Assembly: GCA_936440205.1 (NCBI GenBank)
Contig: OW387147.1
Location: 36,419,629 to 36,483,628 of the forward strand
Source: Lepidonotus clava
Lineage: Eukaryota; Annelida; Polychaeta; Phyllodocida; Polynoidae
Length of the DNA stretch: 64,000 bases
Direction: 5' to 3'
The stretch's first letter is position 1. Each line of letters starts with the position of its first letter. The position numbers and the translations under genes were made by a program. Shown one piece after another: positions 12,701 through 24,700 of this stretch. The notes under the pieces are model-generated. The model was not told the origin of the DNA. It saw nothing but the letters and a program-made list of their open reading frames with translations, and made no database searches.

Positions 12701-15700
12701 TCAAACACCAGAGTAGGAAGTAATTCCCAGATTGGTCTCCCACCAAAAGTAACATTAATATGTTTCGTCCCAGGCTCCAGGCTTATAGAATAAGGGGTTT
12801 GGAGTTTGATGAGCTTGGGGCTGAGTCCCAGCCTTTATCAGACCTTATCAGTGCCAGGACTGGGACGTGGAAACCAAGCTGTTGGTGGGTGATGGATTGA
12901 CTGTCTTTGGGCTGGGAGAAGGCCAGCCTTCCGTGTCCACAGCACTGACAGGGCACACAGGGCTGGGCACACAGCTCACACATATCACACACTGTGTGCA
13001 CATCAGGGCGGATCTGGCTTCTCAAATCGGGGTTTGCCCATCAAGGGATGCGCCTGCTCCTGGCGCCCGAGGGTTGGGGGGGGGGGGGGTGACTTCCATC
13101 CTCAATTTACAGAAGTGTGTGTATATCGGGGTTTTGAAAACAGACTCATTTCGAAGGACACCTCATGTTGTAAAACCTGCCTAAAAGGCAGTTATTTTGT
13201 ACGTATTTCATACATTTATGTATCATTATTGCAGAAAGCCACTTTAGTGCCTATCTGTTTTCATCTATTTCTGCTAATTCATTTAATATCACCAATTTTC
13301 TATATCACTGTGCATAAATACTCCTGAATTCTTAGTCCATAAAGAGTGAAGCCATCAACTACACATCTATTCAGAGGGAAAACTTCTCACTCATTTCCCT
13401 GACTTAAGGCCGAAAATTTACCCTTGTCCTTCACTTTCGAGCAATTTTGAGGCCAAGAACCCCCCCTCCCCGGGCCTGGGCATTGGTTCATTTTCTAGCT
13501 GGGATATGTCCACAGTGTTGCCACACGTCGCCCTAAACCCACGAAGTTGGGGACTGAGTCGGAAATGGATGGGTTATACTTGTTAGTGCAGAGGTCTGGA
13601 AGGAATGTGCCGCCACAGTGCACCTTATCAAGGGTTCCCCATGGCCAATGGTCAATTCAGCGTGCCACGTCATTCTACAAACACATTATTATTCTGGAGG
13701 ATATGACAACGCGCCCCAAGAATAAAGATATGGCTGGTTATTAGTCAGCATGTACAAAATCCGGAAATATATCATTTCTCTTTTTGGCAGAGCTTTGGCT
13801 TCTTATATTCATTAACTCATGAATTTAGATGAACAAAACTCATCAGACACAAACACAAATAAATTGCAAATTGCAAACACCACATCCGTGTAGAAGATGG
13901 AGAGCATTACCCAGCCAAGATGTGACGTGACGAAGTCGTTCAGCGACGTCCTAATACCGTTCTGTGACATTCTCTGACTTAATGATAACCTTCTGCAACT
14001 TCAATTACTTAGCTGGTTGGGTTTTGTGTCACATACAAAAAGGGATTCATTGTGGTCACGCATTTGGCGCAGTGGCCAAACGGCCATATATGGCCGTTTT
14101 TGTCCCATCTCCACCCAAGGCGCTGCATCTATCTAAATAAAGCAGTGAATGGCGGCACCCCAGCCTTCTGATGTGGCCTTTTTAGGCAGACTGTTTCCTC
14201 TGATGGTGGGATGAAAAGGTCAGATTCATGAGGGGGGTGGCGCTTCAATGTAACTGGAGGGGCAGCTCTGATCACATTGGTTACCTTCTGTATTATTCCC
14301 AGCACAAACTAATCTTTTCAGCTATTTCCCCTGGCGTTTTATTATGAATGTCCGTCAGGAACTAAAAGAGAGATTACCTCTATGCGTTCTGAGGAAAAAC
14401 TTTCATATTCTATTAGTCAAGCACTAAAGGTTGGCTGATTAAAAGCAACTGCTTATATACTCTAGAAGAAGTTGACAGTGTCTGAAATTAAGGGTGTATC
14501 CTACATATGAGATTCATGATTTTGCTGCCGGGTGAATAGGTGAACTCATTCTGGCTTTGTGTACCTGGCTGTATACAGCTTTTTCTCAGCATCAGATATC
14601 ATACACAGGAGGGGCACTAAGAATTGTAGTAGGGCGCACAGTTTTTGGGACTGCACCAAATTCATAGATGAAAAGAATCCTGAATTGCAGACACGGGCTC
14701 AAATACTATAACAATATAATCATGGTATCATAAACTCTATAATAAATCTCAATAGGTTTTTCCTAGTCTACATCAAAATTTAAATTTGCTGTGAAATATC
14801 ATTACGATTGCTTTCTGGTCTAGCTATTTCCCAAAGGCAGTAGCATATGGCTGATTGAACTATGACAATATTGGTTCACAGATTGTTCCTTAGGTTTGTG
14901 AAATGTAGCAAAATATGCAATCCCTTTTCCTTTGGGAAACAACGCTAGACTTGTTAGTCCAATTCATGAGGTCCAACCCTTTATTGCCTTTAAATAATGA
15001 GTTTTGATTTGTTGGAAAACATGCAATTCGTCAAATGATTTAAAATTCAAAAACGTTTTAGCATAACTTGGTGAAAAACTAAGGTCTTCCTGGTTCCAGT
15101 GAACAAACTTTTTGGAAATTTGGATGGCGTATATGATTTTTTCCAACCTCGTCCAACATGGGACGTGGGATTGTGTAAATCATCCAATAAACCGCCAATG
15201 AACTTATTTCGATCCCATTATAAGGACAGGTTATTTTTATTACATCCTACATCACTGTTATAACGCCTACTTGGCGATGGTTTATTGTGACTGGAAGGCC
15301 CTCATAATGCCATTCTAGGAGGACAATGATGGGTTTCACCCCTGACCCTGGCCAGAGGGTATCAAGGGATGGGATCAACAAGGATTTATTTCTGGTCCCC
15401 TCACGCAGTACTCCTTTCATACTGCTGAAGCTGGTGATCCACGTTGCGACATTTTCCAAACCGACCAAAAAATTGGGATTGAACCGATTTCCGGACCGAC
15501 AGTTTTTTGTCGGTTTAAAATCGGTTGGGCAATTAAACCCCCTGCTCCTATAATCGGTCCAGAATCGGTCCTATACCCATGATCCACAGTGAAGATGAAT
15601 ACCGATTATTTCCATGCATCCTAGACCACAAATTAATAGGAAAACAGTGAGAAAAAAAATCGGTTGACTAAATTATGAAAATTTTGGAAATATTTTAATA

Positions 15701-18700
15701 TTTTATGTCTAAATAATTATGGTCATTAGGACCACAAATATACATTATTTAATCTTTTTGATTAATAATAAGTAAAATAGTAAAATACTTGTCAAAAAGC
15801 ATTAAAAAATATATCATGTGAAAGATAATTCATTTTGATATATTTTGGTAACATAAGCGTTTTATTATTCCCAAAAATAAATGAAATAACACTGAAAATA
15901 CTTAGACGTAATAAAAATCAGTCCAAAATCGGTCCATATCGGTCCAAAATCAGTCATAAAATTATTAAACAGGTTTAATAATTTTGTCATACCGTCGTCA
16001 AGTGGAAATTGGTTGGAAATTGGTTGGAATAATTATGTCGGTTGGAAATCGGTTGGAAAAAATCGGTTGACATGATCCACGTTGCGATGATTTTAGTAGT
16101 GAACCGATTTCGGACCGATTTCGGACCGATTTCGGACCGATTTCAGACCGATTTGTGACAAAGAAAATATTTTGCAAATCGGTTGGAAATCGGTTTAGTT
16201 TTGTCGCAACGTGGATCACCAGCTTTAGAGTCACAACAATAGGCATAGAACAGACTGAGTTCGCAATACAAGTTTCAGTTTCAATTCGTAAATAAATTGT
16301 CTTCGATGGATACTATCTATATTCAACTGTGCGACATTTGAAAAGGATGATTCTTTATTATTCTAGACAGAAATACGGAAAAAGTTGTATATTCTAGCAT
16401 TCACTCACTTTGTCCCGATTCTGTTGAGTTTTTCTGTACCGTGAAAGGGGCGGAGACAATATGCATGAAATAGGTGATAAATAAAAGCTTCCAAACTCAG
16501 TTTGACATGCGTGATTTTGCTTCATCTGTTCGAGACATGGGCTTCAGTTCCCTCTACTTCTATTGATTGTGTATAGGGAGGATTGTTCTAAAGTATAATA
16601 GAAGTGATATAAAAGGAATGATACCTACCCTGGTTTTAACTATACTCTTTTCTAGGTTGTCTCGGAGTAGCAATGTTTAAAAAAAATTCAGACGTCGGTT
16701 ATTATTAGAAATATGTCATTAAAGCCAATGGAGCTCTCAGAGATACGGCAGGATGAGAAGGGTAGCGTACCATGCCTTCAGTGTATATTCTGGATGGGTA
16801 ATAACTCTTGGCAGGTCGCTGCTGGACTCCGGCTCTACGTCCCATGGGACAAAAGCTGCCGTGCGCACATGGCGGGTCAATCCTCCTGTTATTTTGGCAT
16901 GAGTGTCGTAAAGTTCGTCTGTTGCGTGAGAAATGTCTTCCAGGAATTCAGTTAATGGCTAGGTACCTCCCATAGGCCGTATAGTTACTGTGGTATGGGG
17001 TAAGCTTGGGTAGTAAACTTTTTGATGACCACAAAGCGCCCGATAAATACTTTGGGCATGTATATGAGACAATGCCCTGCAAGCTTTATTGGTAACGTAG
17101 CACATGCCCGGCTCAAGCCTGGAATTTTGTCGAGAGCCCTCAACCTAAAATCCAGCCATAAAATGAAGTATGAACCTGATTAATCCGTCTAAAAATGATT
17201 TTCTACGAAGGCAATAAAAAGGTGTTCTAATCGTCCACTTCATGTAAAACACAAATGGAATGTTTTAAGTCCATCATATAGCATGTCATGTTGTTTGTGG
17301 GGATCTGGCGATCATAGGGATTACGCTTGGAATATTACTCATAATTTACTTTTGCATGAAACTCCAACCATCTGCATCCACACAGAATGTAGGAAGCAAA
17401 AACTAGAGGCATCACCAATAATCATTACCTATGATGTGATGCACACACTCTGTAGGGTGATTTGGAGATTTATCCCTGATGCTGTGCATGTCTGAATGTC
17501 CTCAGGACATGACATACTTTGAACAATCATCCAGGCAGTCCCAGGTCGCCGGTAAACGGGGATAAGAGGGGCAATCAGGGACTCTGATTAGTGAGGTGAC
17601 CTGCATCGTAGATAATGACAAATACCATCATCATGGTATATAGTAAACATGGAGATTTGTGTGTGCGTATATGTTTATTTTTATTATCATGATCTAGGTA
17701 AATCCCGAATTCCTAACTAAAAGCTGCAAGTCTGTAACTATAGTCTGTAAAAGTTACTGGGGTGGTGCTCCAGGTCTGTATCTTTTCTCTAGTGTTCCCA
17801 AATGATATATCAAAACTTACAGATCAGGAGCACTTCTCAAGTAAGTATCTTACAGACTTGTAAGGACTTACAAATGTTGCTTATGTCATTGAAAATAGTG
17901 TTCATGGTAAAATATAATCGAAATTACATGTGTTTAAACCTCAGTACTGCTCATATACTATTCATGTATACTGTAGAATAGAATGATATAAAGGTTCATG
18001 TTAGAAAAGATGTGAAACATTTGGAATAGCAAGTAAACAAAGTTTTCAGCTAGAAAATGATTTACAGATTCCTAAATGTAGACCAGTGCCTTTCTGTATC
18101 CTGATGCTCCCATTCCTATCCTTTCAGAAATTGATGTAATAATGCTCCTTTCAATTACACTAACCCAATAAAAGACTGATTTTGTGTTGACCCCATTTCC
18201 CTAAGACACTTTTGACAGTTTTTAGAAAAATATAAATTTTTCAAAACTTTTTTTCACTAACCTTTATTTTAACTTATTCTTATAATTTAATCTCAATAAA
18301 ACTGTTTTGAGACTGCTGACACGTTGTAATTGAAGAAAAACGCTATTTTTTACAATATTCATATGATCAACAGTCACTTACAGTACCTCTAGAGGTATTG
18401 CAAAATATTCTTGGAACCTTTACCAATATTGAGGGTATTTACAAGTACAAACTGCTTTTAGGAACACCTTCTGAACTTACATACTTTTTACCCTTGTAAG
18501 ATTAATATTTGTAGCTATTTGCACATATATGACATCACATTCCTGTAACTTTGAAGGAAATACAATTCTGAACCTTTTTTAGGAACCTAAATCCAGTTTT
18601 CAGACTTGTATCTCCAATTTTACATGTTTTTGCCATTTACAGACCCGCAATTTGACTTTAGGAATTCTGGGAAATACTCTGCCGGCTAAATTTTCGCGCA

Positions 18701-18721
18701 TCTCACAATCAATGGCATTTT

Positions 18722-18771
<50 letters not shown>

Positions 18772-21700
18772 ATGATTGAGCCTCATCAGGGCAAGGACAG
18801 AGGTGGACAGCCGACATATATTTACAGACTAATTTTCTCCCTAAATATTAGTAGTCCCAAAGCAATATCAGTTCGCACCTTCATTGATGTGTCATTAAAG
18901 TGTTGTTATGAAGGGCAGCATATGGTTATAATTTACATTTTTCAAAATCTTCAATCCCCAACGGTGAGGGCATAGTGTCTAAAATGATGTCATCTCAGCC
19001 AAGCTTGTGACGCCGCAGAACGTTACAGTACTCTATCAAAACGTCATAGAATGTTACTGTTAGTTTAGGGGCCTTCCATTTAGTACGTACGCACATTTTC
19101 AAAAGTCCCAGATCCCCCCACCCCCCTGGACAAAAATGCGCATAGGTTATGTACTAAAATGTACACACATTTTAAAAAATGTCGACCCCCCCCACTCCCC
19201 CCTTGATGCGCACATACTTAATGGAAGGCCCCATATGAGTTAGAGGGAGTCAAAAAGGGTATTTGGGTTATGCATTTTTGACTTGTTGAATAAAACTCTT
19301 AGGCAATATAGAAAATATATCACTTGAGTTTCAAATTCTGCTAGAAAGGTGCAAAATTAATACCGTTCGCATAAACGTTGCCTTTTTACCCAAACCTAAC
19401 AGCGGGATGACCAGGCAGCTGGGTTCCACAATTATTATATGGCATACTGTTTAACATAATTATTGAAGCCTGCGGTGAACATGTTACAATATTACACTGA
19501 TTTCATGCCAAACATAAAGGTATAAATACTTTTATTATACCTTAGTGTGATACAAGTTTAGTAGTTAAGAGTTTAACACAGGGTGATACAAACCTGGGTG
19601 ATAACCAGCCTTGTATCACACTGCAGTGTGATACAGAAACTTTTTATTTTCTAAAATCCATGAAAAAATGAAATAATTAAGAAATAAAAAAATCTAACAT
19701 ATGCATTATCTGTACAACGTTCCTAGCTACATTTTACTGCTTACTATTTGTGGATTTGATGGATATCAAAAGAGTTATATGAAAAAACATAGAAAAATGT
19801 GCAGCATCACAGTCCCACCATCACTGATTGCTGTGCATCCTTCCTTGGGAGCTCAGATCTAACAGAAAAGGTATAATAAATCCATAACCAACCTCGAAGG
19901 GAGTACTCGGGCAGTTATCACCCCTCGCCGGGACCCCGATATCAGCCCTCGGCCGGCCCTTCGGGCCCTGGCCTCGGGCTGATATCGGGGTCCCGGCTCG
20001 GGGTGATAACCTCCCTCATACTCCCTTCTTGGTTGGTTATATGTATATAGCTAAAGTTGCCTCAAGATTGTCCCTGCCACTAAGGGAGGGCGGAATTCAT
20101 GATTCTTGGATGGCATACTGTTTGAACATTAGCAGATCAGGTTATAGTGTAATACTGATGTCATACCAACCATAACAGTATGATATACTAACGTGTCCGC
20201 CATCTCTTCCCCCAGCTAAGGGCGGGGTGAGCCGGCGGCGGCGGGGCACGGCGGAGGAGCAGCTCATCGCCGACCTGTTCAGACGCTACGACCACGACGC
20301 CCGGGCCGTGCTCAACACGTCGGCCACCGTCACCGTCAACATCCAGTTCCTGCTGCTACGGATCCAGAAACTGGTCAGTATATTGTTACCGTCTAAGCGG
20401 TAGTTTTATTAAAGATAAAGTTGTCGTAAGTTTACACCAAACTCGTCGAGCACAGCTGGATGGACGGTATATTGTTAATCTATCGATTAACTGTAGATAG
20501 GAAAATTTAAATCGCAGGGCAATTTTGTTGTTGTTTTGTTTATAAAAATGACTGTAGGGTATTTTGTTATATATGGAAAATCTGTAGGTTTGGCTGTGTA
20601 CAAACCAACAGATGTTTCTCAAGGTTATAAATACAGGGAAAAATCGATCAAAACGTAACTGTCTCTGTGCATATTATCATAGAGAATAAGTAGACTTTGG
20701 CTGATCGCCACAGATTTTAGGCAGTGCCGTCATCACCATTGCCCCGATGTAGCTGTGTGTATCATTATAAAGAAACCCTGTAGGTCTGGGTGTATTTCAA
20801 ACCAAAAGGTGTTACTTAGAGTATCTTAAGTAGGTCTACTTTGCAAGTCTTTGGAAATGTCTTATGCTCAAGTCATTCAAGTCCGACATTCTCTCTTCCC
20901 TTAATAATGTGTATGCATAATATTCAATTAGAAAATCAGCCAACTCATCACATCGACACATGTGGTAATAGGTCAAAATTGTGTGAGGGCTCTCATCTGA
21001 TAAAAAAAAAACCCCGCATGTAAAATATGTGTGTTGACCACACCAGTTGGATAACTCATCATTTTGCCTTCGTTTCATGGACGCAACCTTCATATTGCAT
21101 CCGGATACTGAAGTATAAAAACTCTATATTGCTCCCCATAATGCAATCCACTTTTATACTTTATACAATCTGCGGAAGAAAATAAGATAATGACTGATGT
21201 TCCCAAGTCTGCCTTATGACCTAATCTGCTCCAAAATCTACCTGAGGAAAAACTACAAGTGCTCCTAAGCCTCCATAATGACAACATTTGTTCCAACAGA
21301 TGTATGATAACTACATGTGCTCAATGGTGTATCTTATGAAGCAATACCTACAAGATGGTTCCAGCAGATGCCTACTTATTGTACCTACAAATTATTCTCT
21401 CAAGTTCACCTCTGAACACACCATATAAGCCTCACCATACCGTACAAAACATAACACAGCAAACCTCTAGGCAGGGATCAACAACCAAAGAAGAAGTCCC
21501 AAAATGCACTCCATCTCATATTCCATCCCAGTGCTTCCAAATCCACCTAATGACCACAGCTACTCCCAAGTCTACCTTATAACCAACACCAAATGCTCCC
21601 AAGTCTACTGTATGACCTCAAGTGTTGCCAATTGATATACCTAGTGATTTTAGATGCTCCAAAATCATATAATTATATACCTAAAAAATACCTTATATGG

Positions 21701-24700
21701 CAAAATCCACAATAATTATGTATTCCTGATGACGGCCTACTTTGGCCGAAACGTTCAGTCAATAAATGCCACTAGTATGTACCTCTTCTTTTTCTGATAA
21801 CATAAGTATAATCCAACGTTGTGTTTGCACAGCTTTAAATGGTCAGAGTTAGCTCAGAGCGGGTAGCATGTGGGTTCTGATCCCCTGGGCTGTCTATTGG
21901 ACCATCTTTATTTGCTGTCATTCTCACCCACCCACCCCTAAATTTTATCCAAGTGCACTAGTACTGTGCAAATAAAAAATTTGAGGTGGTCATTATATAG
22001 CTGACACAGTTAATATAGCTGACACACTGCTGAGCAGACCTTAAACTCAAACAATCATCATCATCGTCATCATCCAGAGTGGCTACCTCGTTGGTCCATA
22101 CATCAATAACTTAGTCCAAAAAAAAGAATTCCTGATGGGTTCGGACCAGCTGAAATTACCACAGGGTATGGTGAGATAATAGGTCGGTGCTCACTCTGGT
22201 ATATATTATGTTCGGGAGTCATTTACCCAGAACCAGGACTCCAAACATCATTTGAGCCGCTGTTTTAGGACAGCTAGCACTGTTAGAGCCTAATGGGTTG
22301 GGAACGACAGCGAGAGGACAGGAGATGATGCCCTATGATGGAAGAGTTCTCTCTATCCCCTTATCGTCCCGTAAACGCTGTTCATGAAGACCCATCTATC
22401 CTTTAGCTGTCGTTGCCAAAATAAAGTGTTTTTTTTTACTTTTTCTTTCTGCAGGATGAGAGGAGTCAGGTGCTGCTAACTACAGGTCTCGTCATCACTG
22501 TGAGTATTTACCCCGTTTGTTCTTTATAAGATAAAATGTTCTCATATTTATATGTACATAGACGTAGGGAAAGGTCAAGGCTTATTAGTCTGGGGTCCGA
22601 GCCATGAAAATTATGATTCTGTGTGCCATGAAAGGTTTATACCCGAAACTATTTTGGGGTGCTAGAGGGGTCCTTTGGGCATAAGAATATGCCTGTTGTC
22701 ACTCCGCAGAGGTGTGCATGAGAGTGACAGCAGCCATTTTGTTTGACAACCCCCTTCAAAATGTAACACAATATAATACAGTCTCTTTCTTTAATAGCAG
22801 ACTCAATAAGTTAGCTATCCATTCATATTAGACAAATCAATAGTGCATTAGTAGGAAAAGATGAAACATGAATGACTTTGACTTTATCCAAGGTCAAGGT
22901 CATCAAAATTAAGGTCAAACTTTGAAAAATGTCAAAAAATGAGTTTTTTACTCCTTCCAAACTATCTTAGCCTATGAAATATATATGAATAACATCTAAA
23001 ACTACTCTGGAGTACTAGAGGGGACCCTTGGGCACAGATATATGCTTGTTGTCACTGTGTGAAGGTGCATGCCAATGTAACAGCAGCCATTTTGTTTGGT
23101 TACCTTCTTGAAAAATGACCCAGCAAGTGATGGTCTCTTTCTATAATAGTCTACCTAATTCTTAAGTAATCTATTTCATATTAGACAAATCAATAGTGCA
23201 TTAGTGGGAGAAGATAAAACATGAATGACTTTGACTTTATCCAAGGTCAAGGTCATCAAAATTAAGGTCAAACTTTGAAAAACATCAAAAAATGAGTGTT
23301 TTACTCCTTCCAAACTATCTTAGCCTATGAAATATATATGAATAACATCTAAAACTACTCTGGAGTACTAAAGGGAACCCTTGGGCATAGGAATATGTTT
23401 GTTGTCACTGTGTGAAGGTGCATGCCAATGTGACAGCAGCCATTTTGTTTGGTTACCTTCTTGAAAAATGACCCAGCAAGTGATGGTCTCTTTCTATAAT
23501 AGTCTACCTAATTCTTAAGTAATTTATTTCGTATTAGACAGATCAATAGTGCATTAGTGGGAAAAGATAAAACATGAATGACTTTGACTTTATCCAAGGT
23601 CAAGGTCATCAAAATTAAGGTCAAACTTTGAAAAAAGTCAAAAAATGGGTGTTTTACTCCTTCAATTCTATCTTAGCCTATGAAATATGTTTAAATAACA
23701 TCTGAAAACACTCTGGAGTGTTAGAGGGGACCCTTGGGGATAGGACTATATCTGTTGTCACTGTGCGAAGGTGTGTGCCAATGTGACAGCAGCAATGTTG
23801 TTTGGTTACCTCATTGAAAAATGACCCAGTAAGTGATGGTCTCTTTCTCTTAAAATCTACCTAATTCTTAAGCCATCTATTTCATATTAGACAGATAAGT
23901 AGTGCATTAGTAGGAGAAGATAAAACATGAATGACATTCACCTCATCCAAGGTCACAGTCATCAACATTAAGGTCAAACTTTAAAAAACATCAAGAAATG
24001 AGTGTTTACCTTTTTTTTTTTTTTACAAACTATCCTAGTCTATGAAATACGTATAAACACATATAAAACAATTCTAGGGAGCCAAAGAGGTCCTTTGGGC
24101 ATAGGACTATATCTGTTGTCACTGTGTGAAGGTCTGTTCTAATGTGACAGCAGCCATTTTGTTTTGGTTACGACCTGGAAAAAATACCCAGCAAATGATG
24201 GTCTCTTTCTCTAATAACCTACCCATTTCTTAGGCTATCCATTTTGCATTAGACAAATCAATATTGCGTTAGTTGGGGAAGGTAAAGCATGAGTAACAAT
24301 GACCTTATCCAAGGTCAAAGACACCAATAATAAGTGGGCGTAAAGCAACCAATAACCAACCAACCAACAAATAATAAGGTCAAACTTTCAGAAACATTAA
24401 AAAATGAGTGTTTTTTCCCTTCCAAAGTATTGTGGTCTATGAAACATGTGCGAATAATACTTGAAACTATTCTTGGGTCCTAGAGGGGTTTCATGGCCAT
24501 TGGTGATTGCCTTTTTTCACTCTGTGATGGTGTGTGTAAGTGTGACAACATTGATTTAGTTTGACCACCCCGTTTGAAATATGACACAATATGATACAGT
24601 CTGTTTCTGTAATAACCTACTCAATATCTTAGCCATTCATTTCTCACTAGTTAAATGATTAGTGTATTAATAGTGAAAGATAAAACATGAGTGACTTTGA

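Larger units (their letters stand above)
6703..20215 (+). other. Intron 1 (13.5 kb)
   Basis: GTAGGT...CCCAG intron in phase 1. Apart from the elements listed separately at 7248, 10511, 12432, 14078, 15429, 17718, 18725, 19078 and 19884, it holds anonymous AT-rich DNA. A G-run lies at about 13077-13090. A TGTGTCATATTT-type degenerate repeat sits between about 9208 and 9335. I saw no nested gene on either strand. Confidence 0.75.
20374..22454 (+). other. Intron 2 (2.1 kb)
   Basis: GTCAGT...CTGCAG, phase 0. The 5' part is anonymous AT-rich sequence. The rest carries the degenerate minisatellite (21120-21630), the hammerhead-like motif (21726) and a tRNA-like SINE fragment (21845), listed separately. 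A CATCATCATCGTCATCATC tract lies near 22053. Confidence 0.8.

Noticed and set aside
12783-13184. Overlapping 80- and 105-codon frames with GTG/CACACA repeats
   Set aside because: They cover short CACACAG-type repeats and a G-run; no splice sites or family resemblance.
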